Shown one piece after another: positions 42,317-51,154 of a stretch of DNA of 64,000 nucleotides. Both the position numbers and the translations under genes were made by a program. The notes beneath the pieces are model-generated. The model did no database searches. It was not told where the DNA came from and saw nothing but the letters and a program-made list of their open reading frames with translations. Location: assembly GCA_027296055.1 (NCBI GenBank), contig JAPUJT010000169.1:45366-109365 (forward strand), written 5' to 3'. This stretch comes from Planctomycetota bacterium (GTDB lineage: Bacteria; Planctomycetota; JAPUJT01). Numbering within the stretch: the first letter of the stretch is position 1; each line of letters starts with the position of its first letter.

Positions 42317-43067
42317 ATGCTGAACGAAGTCATGACCAGGGCTCGAAACCATCGAGCCACCATTGCCGCTTTTTTTTTTGGCGGGGGGAATCCTGATTCT
42401 TCCGGGCGGATGGGTTTCCCAGGCTCGACTGACCGCCCGGATTCCCCTGCCATGGCGACACTCGACGGCTCCTCTCGAACCGGCCACAGACCGCATTCGC
42501 TCGCTCCTCGAGGAGGGCGCCCGACTGAAGGCGGAGAATCAGAGCCTTCGGAAGATGCTGCACGAGGTCTCCGGCTTCGAGCAATTCGCTCCTGATTTCC
42601 CCATCGACAGGATCCTTCCCGCCCGCGTCCTCCTGCGCGGCGACAGCAATCCTCTCCGGGAGAGCATCACGCTAGAGGTCGGATCGGACGAGGGGGTGAG
42701 AATAGGTGACCCCGTCCTTCTCGATCTTTCGCTGGTCGGTCTCATCCAGGAGGTGAGCCCGACGCGGTCGTCGGTGCGACTCGTCACCGATCCCGCCTCC
42801 AGGATCCGCGCCTTCTGCCCTCAGTCCGAGTCGGAGGTATCCATCGAGGGCCGCGGCTCCGGCAGATTGTCGATCAGCTTGAAGGAGGCCCTGGTACCCT
42901 ATCGAGCGGGAGCGGAGATGCTCACCGTGGAGGAGGACAAGATCCCTCCTCGATTGCTGCTGGGAACCCTCGTGTCAGAATCTTCCGGGGAAGTATCCCC
43001 TCTCTGGAGTGCGAGTAAGCTCGCGATCGTCAAGGTCTTGCTCGGCGGGGAGGATGCGGGCGAATGA
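42317..43067 (+). CDS. mreC: MreC, reading frame interrupted at a T10 run
   Basis: Rod-shape protein linking MreB to PBP2. The frame from ATG 42317 gives a good MreC N-terminus (MLNEVMTRARNHRATIAA) but runs off after the T10 tract at 42370-42379. The next frame continues as LAGGILILPGG, a coiled coil, then the MreC beta domains to TGA at 43067. Removing one T joins a complete TM helix and a full protein of about 249 residues. Without a shift, only a TTG at 42363 with no Shine-Dalgarno could start it. Sequencing error or transcriptional slippage are both possible. Confidence 0.75.
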
Positions 43068-43579
43068 GAGCGTGGTCGGTCGCCCTACTTTTCCTCGGTA
43101 TGCTTCTCCTGGAGGGGACGACCGTCTGGGATCAGCCTGGCGGCCTCCTGCGACCCAACCTCCTCCTGCTCCCCGTGATCTACCTGGCCCTGTGGTTCCC
43201 GCTCCGCAAGGCCATCTTCGCCGCAGTGGCCGCGGGCCTTCTGAAGGATCTCTACTCCATCGATCCCTTCGGCCTCTCCGGCGTGTCGTTCGCCGTCGTG
43301 TCTTTGGTCGTGTCGGGACTTCGCGAGGCCATCTACCGGGAACACCCCCTGACGCTCCTCTTTCTGGCAGGGTTCGTCTCTCTGATCCCTCCCGGGTTCA
43401 CCCTTCTCTACCTGAGCCTCGGCGGATCGACTTCCGCGGCTCTGGCGCTCGTGGGCCAGACCTTGCTGCAAGCGCTCCATACGGCGCTCATGGCGCCCTT
43501 GATCATTCTTCCGATCCGTTCCCTGGGTCCTCTCTGGGGCGAGCCCTCCCCGTACCGCGCCTTCCCGGATAAGATTTAG
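43064..43579 (+). CDS. mreD: Rod shape-determining protein MreD
   Basis: 171 residues, almost entirely hydrophobic, with about five TM helices and the MreD-type text RPNLLLLPVIYLALWFPLRK and GLLKDLYSIDPFGLSG. ATG 43064 overlaps the mreC stop by four bases. It completes the Mre membrane complex. Length is normal for MreD. Confidence 0.9.
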   Translation: MRAWSVALLFLGMLLLEGTTVWDQPGGLLRPNLLLLPVIYLALWFPLRKAIFAAVAAGLLKDLYSIDPFGLSGVSFAVVSLVVSGLREAIYREHPLTLLFLAGFVSLIPPGFTLLYLSLGGSTSAALALVGQTLLQALHTALMAPLIILPIRSLGPLWGEPSPYRAFPDKI

Positions 43580-43585
43580 AGGGGA

Positions 43586-43604
43586 ACCGGGCCGAAGGCC
43601 CGGT
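43586..43604. terminator. Hairpin between convergent mreD and the methyltransferase gene
   Basis: ACCGGGCC, loop GAA, GGCCCGGT: a perfect 8-bp stem between two converging stops. No T-tract, but placement suits a shared terminator. Confidence 0.55.
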
Positions 43605-43607
43605 GAT

Positions 43608-44462
43608 CTACCGCCCGATTTCCCGAACGATCCCCCCCGCCGCGGCAATATCTTCCGCGTCGATGCCGCAGCATCCCCCTATGCCGTTGGCCCCGGAACG
43701 GATCAGGTCGCCGACGCTATCGACGAACCTGCCGGTGGGAGCGCCCCGGACCTGTCGGGCCGGCTGAGCGATGAAGGGCACGGAGATGTGACTCCGATAG
43801 GAGCGAAGGGCCCTCGCGAGGTCGGGACCTTCGAGCAGACAGTTGGCGCCCACAGCGTCCGCTCCTCCCTCCTGCAAGGCCCTCCACACGTCCAGAGGAT
43901 CGTCACCCGCCAGGGTGAGAAACGATTTCTCATCCGCCCGAAGGGTGACCGAGACCAGTATCGGAAGGGACGAGCCTGCCTTGGCCCCTCGAAGCGCTGC
44001 CAGGGCCTCCACTCGACCTCCCAGGGTCTCGATATGAAGGACGTGTACCCCACCCTCCTCGAGGAGTCCCGCCTGCTCCTGGCAGGCCCCCTCGATCACG
44101 CCGGGCTCGGGGGGGGCGCTGCCCGTGGGCCCGAGATTCCCGATGACCCACCTCCCATCCGGGCAAGCCTCCAGGGCGATCCTCGCCGCCGTCAGGTTGA
44201 ATTCCCGGAGCTTCGATCCGAGCCGGAAGGCCTCCAGGCGAGGCCGGTTCGCTCCGAACGTGTTGGTCTGGACGAGGTCGGAACCCGCCCGATAGAAGGC
44301 CTCATGGACGGACTGGACGTCCTCGCGGCGCTCGAGATTCCATGTTTCCGCAGGCGTCCCGGTCGGAAGCCCCCTGCTGAGGAGCGCCGTCCCCATCCCC
44401 CCGTCCCAGAGGACAACCCGCCGCTGCAGGGTATCCAGGAGTGATTTTCCACGTTCTTCCAC
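43608..44462 (-). CDS. Homocysteine S-methyltransferase domain protein
   Basis: 284-residue zinc methyltransferase of the MetH-N/BhmT type, moving a methyl group to homocysteine to form methionine. N-terminal LWDGGMGTALL is typical; zinc cysteines are in GANCLLEG and GIGGCCGID. Start is GTG 44462 with AGAGG upstream; the frame is open further but the extension is not conserved. It sits alone on the minus strand inside the cell-shape block, diverging from mrdA. Confidence 0.85.
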   Translation of the reverse strand: MEERGKSLLDTLQRRVVLWDGGMGTALLSRGLPTGTPAETWNLERREDVQSVHEAFYRAGSDLVQTNTFGANRPRLEAFRLGSKLREFNLTAARIALEACPDGRWVIGNLGPTGSAPPEPGVIEGACQEQAGLLEEGGVHVLHIETLGGRVEALAALRGAKAGSSLPILVSVTLRADEKSFLTLAGDDPLDVWRALQEGGADAVGANCLLEGPDLARALRSYRSHISVPFIAQPARQVRGAPTGRFVDSVGDLIRSGANGIGGCCGIDAEDIAAAGGIVREIGR

Positions 44463-44620
44463 GCTGACCTCTCTGTGCCTGCCGGCCTGAACCCTTCCGC
44501 ATCCTAGCCCTGGTTGAGGGCGCGAACAATCATAAGGGCTGAACCGCACCCGGAAAAAGGTCGATATATCCAGATGAGATACAGACTTCTTCGGCCATCT
44601 CCAGAGGGGGGGGTGCTCCG

Positions 44621-46732
44621 TTGCGAACAACACGGGTCTGGATGATCCTCCTGGGCATCGGCATGGCGTTCGGAGCGATCCTGGTACGGCTCGGTCACCT
44701 GCAGATCGCTCGAGCCGAAGAGTTCCGGCTGAAGGCGATACACCGCTCACTCCGCCTCAAAATCCTCAAGCCTCACCGCGGCCGGATCCTGGCAAGGAGC
44801 GCCTCCGGCCTCGTGGCTCTGGCGGAGGATCGACCCTCTCACGACATAGCCGTCATCCTCTCCCGCTTCGATCCGACCTACATCCTGGTCCGGCGTCTCA
44901 TGCAGAGACCTGACGTCGATTCCGCTCTTCTGGAGGAGAGGTACCGAGCGATCGTCGAGCTGGCACGTTCGATGGGAGAGGGAGAATTTGTCCTGTACCC
45001 GGGCCTCGGAGCGAAAGCGAGGGACAGCGTCCGCCACTCCCTCCGTGCCTGCGGCGAGGCGCGGACTGTGGAGCGGGAGGGGGACGCGACCTACGACCTG
45101 ATCATTTCCGCAGCCGCGATACTCCAGGCTGACCGAACACTCGAATCGATCTCATCGATTGTCGGCCTCGACCCGACGGAGAAGCTGGAACACACTCGAA
45201 GAATGATTCTCAGGTCCCTGGCCGTCAAGAACACCTACCAGCGGGAGCACGAGCTAAGATCACCTCGCCCCCTGGAGAGAGAGGTGAGCTTCGAGCAGGC
45301 CCTCCGGGTGGAAAAGCGCCACGAGGAATTCCCCGGAATCCGGGTCGTGGAATCGGTCCGGAGAGCCTATCCCCTCGGCGAGGCGGCCGGCCACCTCCTC
45401 GGTTACCTCGCAGGAATCAACCCCCAGGAGAAGGACAGTCTCACCGTAGAGAACAAGCTCGTGGATCTCTGGCGAAGCTTGCGGGAGATCGACTCGATCC
45501 ACCGACGCCGTGACGGCGCCCATTTCCAGGATGATCGGGTAGGGCGGGAAGGCCTGGAGCTGGCGCTGGAGGAGCAGCTCACGGGCGCCGTCGGCGCGGA
45601 GCTGGTGGAGCGCGACGCCAAGGGGACTATCACCAAGCGAATCGATCGGCTGAAGCCTCGCCACGGATCGGACCTGATCGTCACCATCCGGCCCTCGGTC
45701 CAGACCGTGGCGGCAGACGCCCTGAAGGAAGCCGTAGAAAGTAACGAGCCTTCCACGGGAGGGGCGGTCGTTGTGGTCGATGTGCAGACCGGCGGCATCC
45801 TGGCCCTCGTCTCCTACCCCAGCTATGACCCGACCCGTTTCAGGAAGGACTACTCTCGCCTGAGCGCGGACCCGCGGCATCCATTGTTCCACAGGGCGAT
45901 CCGTGAGAACTACGCGCCGGGGTCGGTCTTCAAGGCGGTGACGGCCATCGCCGCCCTCGAGGCCGGCGTCCTCTCCCCGGACGAGAGATTGACCTGCGCC
46001 GGGGCCCTACGGCCCGGAGGCAGTACCTTCCGCTGTCATTATCGGGCGGGTCATGGCCCGTTGGATCTGAGAGAGGCCCTGCAGAAGTCCTGCAACGTCT
46101 TCTTCTACAAGCTGGGCGAGAGGCTGGGAGGCCAGCGTCTCCACGACTGGGCGGCGCGCTTCGGACTCGGAGCGCCGACCGGAATCGAGATTCCCTGGGA
46201 AGGAAAGGGTCTCGTGCCAAGTCCCGGGTGGCTCCGCCAGTTCTCGCGAGGAAAAATCCCCTGGACGAAGGGGCTGAACCGGAATTTTGCGATCGGTCAA
46301 GGGGACCTCCAGGTGACCCCGATTCAGATCGCGGGCCTCATGGCGGCGATAGCCCGCGACGGATCGCCTCTTTCGCTTTCACTGCTCGAAGAGGCCTCCA
46401 CGACAGAGTCCGCTCTACCACCGGCGCATCGCCCGATCCGGAGGGCCCATCTCGACCTCGTGCGTGAAGGCCTCCGCTGGGTCGTCCAACGGCCCGGGGG
46501 AACGGCCAACCGCATCGAGGGCCTGAGAGAAGTAAAGGCGGCTGGCAAGACGGGCACGGCCCAGGCTGGCGCCCAGCGAAACCATGCGTGGTTCGCCGGT
46601 TACGCCCCGAGCGATCGGCCTCGGGTGGCAGTCGCGGTCGTCGTCGAGAGGGTCAAGGATGGGGCCCACGGCGGGGCCGTGGCCGGTCCGGTCGCCGCGG
46701 CGGTTCTCAAAGCGGCGCTGGAGACGGAGTAA
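44621..46732 (+). CDS. mrdA: Penicillin-binding protein 2 (elongasome transpeptidase)
   Basis: 703 residues. N-terminal TM helix (about 5-25), pedestal domain with HRGRILAR, then a transpeptidase domain: SxxK serine in APGSVFKAV, SCN in KSCNVFFYKLG and KTGTAQ. It cross-links lateral-wall peptidoglycan with RodA. About 60-100 residues longer than E. coli PBP2, with extra sequence in the pedestal region. Start TTG 44621 after a G-rich Shine-Dalgarno; TAA overlaps the rodA ATG. Confidence 0.93.
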   Translation: MRTTRVWMILLGIGMAFGAILVRLGHLQIARAEEFRLKAIHRSLRLKILKPHRGRILARSASGLVALAEDRPSHDIAVILSRFDPTYILVRRLMQRPDVDSALLEERYRAIVELARSMGEGEFVLYPGLGAKARDSVRHSLRACGEARTVEREGDATYDLIISAAAILQADRTLESISSIVGLDPTEKLEHTRRMILRSLAVKNTYQREHELRSPRPLEREVSFEQALRVEKRHEEFPGIRVVESVRRAYPLGEAAGHLLGYLAGINPQEKDSLTVENKLVDLWRSLREIDSIHRRRDGAHFQDDRVGREGLELALEEQLTGAVGAELVERDAKGTITKRIDRLKPRHGSDLIVTIRPSVQTVAADALKEAVESNEPSTGGAVVVVDVQTGGILALVSYPSYDPTRFRKDYSRLSADPRHPLFHRAIRENYAPGSVFKAVTAIAALEAGVLSPDERLTCAGALRPGGSTFRCHYRAGHGPLDLREALQKSCNVFFYKLGERLGGQRLHDWAARFGLGAPTGIEIPWEGKGLVPSPGWLRQFSRGKIPWTKGLNRNFAIGQGDLQVTPIQIAGLMAAIARDGSPLSLSLLEEASTTESALPPAHRPIRRAHLDLVREGLRWVVQRPGGTANRIEGLREVKAAGKTGTAQAGAQRNHAWFAGYAPSDRPRVAVAVVVERVKDGAHGGAVAGPVAAAVLKAALETE

Positions 46733-47868
46733 TGGACTGGCGACGAATCTCCTGGCCGATCCTGATCACGCTGGGGGTGATCATCCTCCTGGGGATCCTG
46801 TTCTTGCGGAGCGCCGCCTACCACGCGGGGACGGACTCGTACCGACCCTACGCGGAGGTCCAGGTCACCCGGATCGCCTTCGGATTCGTCTGCTTCTTCA
46901 TCGCTGTGCTGATCCCTTATGACCGGATCGGCCGACATGCCGCGGTCCTCTACGTGACCGGTCTGGCCCTCCTCCTCGCCGTTTTCGTCGTCGGCCGCGA
47001 GGCCAACGGGTCGAGCCGATGGATCCCTCTAGGATTCATCGATCTCCAGCCATCGGAGGTCATGAAGCTGGCGCTCATCGTCGCCCTCGCCCGGGCGCTC
47101 AGATTCCGGGACCGGATCCAGGAATGGCGCGGGCTCCTGGTTCCGTTCGCGCTCACCTTCATCCCGATGGCCCTGATTCTCAAGCAGCCCGACCTCGGTA
47201 CCGCCCTCATATTCCTTCCGATCCTGTTCGTGATGCTCTTCGCCGCCGGGGCCCGGATCAGGCACCTCGCCCTCGTCGCCGGCCTCGGGCTGGCCGCTTG
47301 TCCTCTCGTCTATTTCTTCGGCATGAAGGACTACCAGAGGGCGCGGATCACGGCGTTCATCAACCCTGAGGACTCCGCGATGGGCGCCGGGTATCAGGTC
47401 CTTCAGTCCTTGACGGCGGTAGGTTCGGGAGGGCTGGCGGGGAAAGGATGGGGGCAGGGGACGCAGACTCACCTCCAGTTTCTTCCGGAGCGTCACACCG
47501 ATTTCATCTTCGCCGTGATCGCAGAAGAGTGGGGGTTCCTCGGGGCGGGAGGTCTGCTCCTCCTCTTCTTCATCCTCTTCGCCCTCTCTCTCTCGATCGC
47601 GGCGCGGACTCGCGAGCCGACCGGCCGACTGATGGTGATCGGCGCCGTCACCGTCCTCGCCACCCAGGTGGCGATCAACACCGCGATGACCGTGGGTCTC
47701 ATGCCGATCACGGGGCTGACCCTCCCGTTCGTCTCCTTCGGAGGATCGTCCCTCGTCGTGTCGCTGGTGACGATGGGCCTGATCCTGAACGTCGGGATGC
47801 GACCGATCCCGACTCTCGCGTCGGACGGTTTCGCGCGCGATCCCTACCTCGCCACAATTTCGCTTTGA
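46732..47868 (+). CDS. rodA: RodA, SEDS-family peptidoglycan glycosyltransferase
   Basis: 378 residues with ten hydrophobic helices. SEDS marks: GSSRWIPLGFIDLQPSEVMK, LKQPDLGTALIFLP, FLPERHTDFIFAVIAEEWG and GLTLPFVSFGGSS. It polymerises glycan strands together with PBP2. ATG 46732 is in the GAGTAATGG junction with mrdA, so the pair is translationally coupled. Confidence 0.95.
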   Translation: MDWRRISWPILITLGVIILLGILFLRSAAYHAGTDSYRPYAEVQVTRIAFGFVCFFIAVLIPYDRIGRHAAVLYVTGLALLLAVFVVGREANGSSRWIPLGFIDLQPSEVMKLALIVALARALRFRDRIQEWRGLLVPFALTFIPMALILKQPDLGTALIFLPILFVMLFAAGARIRHLALVAGLGLAACPLVYFFGMKDYQRARITAFINPEDSAMGAGYQVLQSLTAVGSGGLAGKGWGQGTQTHLQFLPERHTDFIFAVIAEEWGFLGAGGLLLLFFILFALSLSIAARTREPTGRLMVIGAVTVLATQVAINTAMTVGLMPITGLTLPFVSFGGSSLVVSLVTMGLILNVGMRPIPTLASDGFARDPYLATISL

Positions 47869-47892
47869 AGGCCCTCCCCACCTCCCTATAAT
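47865..47892 (+). promoter_or_regulatory. Promoter upstream of pgi
   Basis: TTGAAG (47865, overlapping the rodA stop), 16-base spacer, TATAAT (47887). The leader before the pgi start is about 245 bases and contains a short ORF. Confidence 0.6.
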
Positions 47893-47920
47893 CCCCCATT
47901 CGCTCAGACCCGGAGGATTC

Positions 47921-47998
47921 ATGAGGGAATGTGCCGCCCTCACTGAACTGACATTGGGCCAAGGAGATACGCACAGGTTGACCCGTGATTCAGCTTGA
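47921..47998 (+). CDS. 25-residue ORF in the pgi leader
   Basis: ATG 47921 has a good GGAGG four bases upstream and runs 25 codons (starting MRECAALTELTL) to TGA at 47998. It could be a regulatory leader peptide for pgi or chance. No hydrophobic signal or codon run (such as repeated His or Leu) is seen. Confidence 0.3.
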   Translation: MRECAALTELTLGQGDTHRLTRDSA

Positions 47999-48144
47999 CA
48001 GACTGTTCTGGGCGAGGGATCGGCGGCGAGGTCAGCGGCGCGGCTGGGAGCCAACTCAATGGAAAGAGTTGGCGCTGAGATCGACGTCGAGACCCGGCCA
48101 GAACCGCGTGCCCTCATGAATTTTTCGGGTTAGAGGGGAAGACC

Positions 48145-49536
48145 TTGCTCGTTCGCCTCCAGTTCCAGAATGTCCTCGCCGCTAATGTGGGGGCTCACGG
48201 AATTCCACTGGAGGAACTTGTCGCAGCGCGCGAGGAGCATGCCTCGATACTCGAAGACGTGCATCTGGAGAGACGCGCCGGGAAGCACGCCTTCCTCGAC
48301 CTGCCCTACCAGGCCGAAGGGGCAAAGGAGTGGGCCCAGTTCGGTTCCGGCGTGGGTCGACGATACAAGAACATCGTCGTGATCGGCATGGGCGGCTCCT
48401 CACTCGGATTCGCCGCTATCCATCGGGCCTGCTCTCATCCCTTCGCCAACCTCAAATCTCGCCGCGCCGGATCGCCTCGTGTCTTCGTCCTCGACAACAT
48501 TGACCCGGACACCGTCTCGGCGCTCCTCGAGGTGGCCAAGCCTCGGGACACATTCTTCAACGTGATCTCCAAGTCAGGCTCCACTCCGGAGACGGCAGCC
48601 AATTTCTTCGTGATACTCGAGAAGCTCCGCAAGGCGAGACCGGACACCTGGCGTGAACACCTCGCCATCACGACCGACCCGGACAAAGGACCTCTCCGCT
48701 CCTTCGCCTCCCGGGAGGGAATCGCCTCCTTCCCCGTGCCTCCAGGCGTTAGCGGACGGTTCTCGGCCCTGAGCGCGGTCGGCATGCTCCCCGCTGCCGC
48801 GGCCGGGATTCCGATCGATGAAGTCCTCGAGGGAGCCCGGGAGATGGATGTGGCGAGCCTGCAGAGCGGCTTCGACACGAACATCCCCTTTCAGATAGCC
48901 TTGATCCATACCCTCCTCGCGAGAAGGCACAAGAGCATCGCCGTGATGATGCCGTACTCGGATGGTCTCAGCGGTTTCTCCCTCTGGTTTCGCCAGCTGT
49001 GGGCGGAGAGTCTCGGCAAGCGCCTGGATCTTTCGCGGAAGGAAGTGCATGCGGGTCAAACCCCGGTCGTCGCCGCGGGAGCGGCGGATCAGCACTCTCA
49101 GATCCAACTCTATGTCGAGGGTCCGAACGACAAAGTGATCGGCTTCCTGGCGCTCGAGAAGCACCGAAAGCGAGTGCGAATTCCATCCGATGATGCCTCT
49201 GGCGAACTCGGCTACCTCGGTGGGACCGGACTGGACCGGGTTCTCCGGGCGGAACGCGAGGGAACACAAGTGGCCCTGACGAGGGCCAATCGACCGAACT
49301 ACACGATCACGATCCCGACTACGTCTCCGAAGACGATCGGGGCGCTCCTCTACCTCTTCGAGGCTGCAGTCGTGTACGCCGGCCGCATGCTTGGCATCAA
49401 CCCGTACGATCAGCCGGGTGTGGAGGCAGGGAAAAAGGCCGCCGCCGCCCTCCTGGGCCAGGAGGGGACGGAGGACGAAAAGAAGGCCTTGCGCGCCTTC
49501 CTTCGGCCGGACAAGGCCCATACGCTCGAGTGGTGA
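48145..49536 (+). CDS. pgi: Glucose-6-phosphate isomerase
   Basis: 463 residues interconverting glucose-6-P and fructose-6-P. Phosphate-binding text VVIGMGGSSLG and ISKSGSTPETAANF, catalytic region DQHSQIQLYVEGPND, and a C-terminal Lys in NPYDQPGVEAGKK. Length fits the shorter bacterial/archaeal-type PGI. Start TTG 48145 after AGAGGGGAAG; no upstream ATG in frame. Confidence 0.93.
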   Translation: MLVRLQFQNVLAANVGAHGIPLEELVAAREEHASILEDVHLERRAGKHAFLDLPYQAEGAKEWAQFGSGVGRRYKNIVVIGMGGSSLGFAAIHRACSHPFANLKSRRAGSPRVFVLDNIDPDTVSALLEVAKPRDTFFNVISKSGSTPETAANFFVILEKLRKARPDTWREHLAITTDPDKGPLRSFASREGIASFPVPPGVSGRFSALSAVGMLPAAAAGIPIDEVLEGAREMDVASLQSGFDTNIPFQIALIHTLLARRHKSIAVMMPYSDGLSGFSLWFRQLWAESLGKRLDLSRKEVHAGQTPVVAAGAADQHSQIQLYVEGPNDKVIGFLALEKHRKRVRIPSDDASGELGYLGGTGLDRVLRAEREGTQVALTRANRPNYTITIPTTSPKTIGALLYLFEAAVVYAGRMLGINPYDQPGVEAGKKAAAALLGQEGTEDEKKALRAFLRPDKAHTLEW

Positions 49537-49552
49537 ACACCTCTCCTGCCGA

Positions 49553-49569
49553 CCTCCTTGCACAGGAGG
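49553..49569 (+). terminator. Hairpin between pgi and the EndoIII-like gene
   Basis: CCTCCT, loop TGCAC, AGGAGG (6 bp) lies 16 bases after the pgi stop and overlaps the -35 box of the next promoter. Confidence 0.35.
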
Positions 49570-49586
49570 CGGATCTCACCTATAAT
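49558..49586 (+). promoter_or_regulatory. Promoter of the EndoIII-like gene
   Basis: TTGCAC (49558), 17-base spacer, TATAAT (49581). The leader to ATG 49699 is about 105 bases. Confidence 0.6.
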
Positions 49587-49698
49587 ATGGTTCCTGCGTA
49601 GGCCAAGGCAACGCAACCCTAGATTATTTATAGACTTAGGCAGCCGGTCGAGTCATCTCGATAATCTCGATAGGCTCGATCGTCACCGGAAGGAACCC

Positions 49699-50397
49699 AT
49701 GCCCCCTCCCGTAGGTATCAAGGAAAAGACGAGAAGCGTCAAGCGGTATCTGAGGATACTGGAGAAGAAGCACCGGATCGGTTCCGCCCCGGGCCAGGCC
49801 ACGGTTCTCGATCAGTTGATTCTTCATCTCCTCTCCTTCGAGGCGCCGATGACGAACGCCGCGAAAGCCGTCCGGATGATGCGGGAAGAGTTCGTGGACT
49901 GGAATGACGTCCGGGTCTCATCGATCCGCGAGATCGCCACCATCCTGGAGGAGTGTCGCATTTCGATCGAGCTGGCCTATCAACTGAAGGAAATCCTCGG
50001 GCAGCTTTTCATTCACGGGCACACGATCTCGCTCGAGTTCCTCCTGGAGATGGAAGCGGACACCGCAAGAAAGTTCGTCAACAGGCTAAGGGGCCTGCCG
50101 GGCTGGGCCGGTACGTATCTTCTCGCCCTCACCGGGAAGGGAACCGTGGTGCCTCTGGACCCGCACACCTTCAGGGTCGGCCAGCGCCTCGGCCTCTTCG
50201 GTAGGAAATCCACAGTCCAGACTCGCACGCAGACACTCAAGTCCATCGTCTCCAGCGACGACACCCTCAGGTTTCATTCGTTACTCGTGGAGCACGGCAA
50301 GAAGACCTGTCGGGTCGAGAACCCTCGCTGCGATGTATGCTCGCTGGCGAGAGACTGCGAGTACCGGAGGAAATTGAAGAAGGCACGCTCGAATTAG
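49699..50397 (+). CDS. Endonuclease III-like HhH-GPD protein with [4Fe-4S] cluster
   Basis: 232 residues. HhH-GPD region LRGLPGWAGTYLLAL followed by VVPLDPHTFRVGQRLGLFG keeps the catalytic Asp, while the Lys of bifunctional EndoIII (GVGRKTA) is missing. The C-terminal CRVENPRCDVCSLARDC is a perfect C-x6-C-x2-C-x5-C iron-sulfur loop. It may be a monofunctional base glycosylase or a structural relative. ATG 49699 with AAGGAA upstream. yebC follows 12 bases later. Confidence 0.8.
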   Translation: MPPPVGIKEKTRSVKRYLRILEKKHRIGSAPGQATVLDQLILHLLSFEAPMTNAAKAVRMMREEFVDWNDVRVSSIREIATILEECRISIELAYQLKEILGQLFIHGHTISLEFLLEMEADTARKFVNRLRGLPGWAGTYLLALTGKGTVVPLDPHTFRVGQRLGLFGRKSTVQTRTQTLKSIVSSDDTLRFHSLLVEHGKKTCRVENPRCDVCSLARDCEYRRKLKKARSN

Positions 50398-50409
50398 TCG
50401 GGGTAAAGC

Positions 50410-51153
50410 ATGGCGGGTCACTCACACTGGGCCGGGATCAAGCACAAGAAAGGGATCGCCGACAAGAAGAAGGGCAAGGTCTTCTCCAAGTGGGCGAAGC
50501 AGATCATTTCGGCCGCCAGGAAGGGCGGTGGCGATCCCTCGATGAACTTGCATCTGAAGTACGCGATCGAGAAGGCCCGCGCCTCGAACATGCCGAAGGA
50601 CAAGATCGAGAGGGCGATCAAGAAGGGGACCGGCGAGCTGGAGGGGGGCGACCTGACGGAGCTTCTTTACGAGGGGTACGGCCCGGGTGGCGTGGCGATC
50701 CTCGCGGAAATCCTCACCGATAGCCGGAATCGCACTTTCTCGGAGATAAAGAAGATCTTCGAGAAGAGGGGGGGAAACATCGGGGCCACCGGCTGCGTAG
50801 CCTGGATGTTCGAGTCGAAGGGGTTCATCACCGTGGAAGAGGGCTCGATCGGAGAGGACGATCTGATGGAGCTGGCGATCGAGGCCGGAGCGACGGATCT
50901 CGAGACGGAGAGCGGACTCTTCCAGATCACCACCGAACCTCTCCTCTTCGACAAGGTGAAGGGATTCCTGGAGGAGAAGGGGATCAAGCTCCAGGGTGCG
51001 GAGATCACGCGCATTCCGAAATCGTATGTCCCGCTCGACGCATCAACGGGGAAGAAGACGTTGAGTCTCCTCGACGAACTGGAGGATCACGAGGATGTCC
51101 AGAACGTCCACGCGAACTTCGACCTGCCGGACGATAGTGGAGCTGAGGGCTGA
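50410..51153 (+). CDS. yebC: YebC/PmpR family protein
   Basis: 247 residues. Strong N-terminal signature MAGHSHWAGIKHKKGIADKK, then ISAARKGGGDPSMN and YEGYGPGGVAI. Members act as transcription regulators and, as reported for some, ease ribosome stalling. Length and sequence are full. Overlaps no gene; the M28 peptidase starts one base after its stop, so the two are likely cotranscribed. Confidence 0.95.
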   Translation: MAGHSHWAGIKHKKGIADKKKGKVFSKWAKQIISAARKGGGDPSMNLHLKYAIEKARASNMPKDKIERAIKKGTGELEGGDLTELLYEGYGPGGVAILAEILTDSRNRTFSEIKKIFEKRGGNIGATGCVAWMFESKGFITVEEGSIGEDDLMELAIEAGATDLETESGLFQITTEPLLFDKVKGFLEEKGIKLQGAEITRIPKSYVPLDASTGKKTLSLLDELEDHEDVQNVHANFDLPDDSGAEG

Positions 51154-51154
51154 G

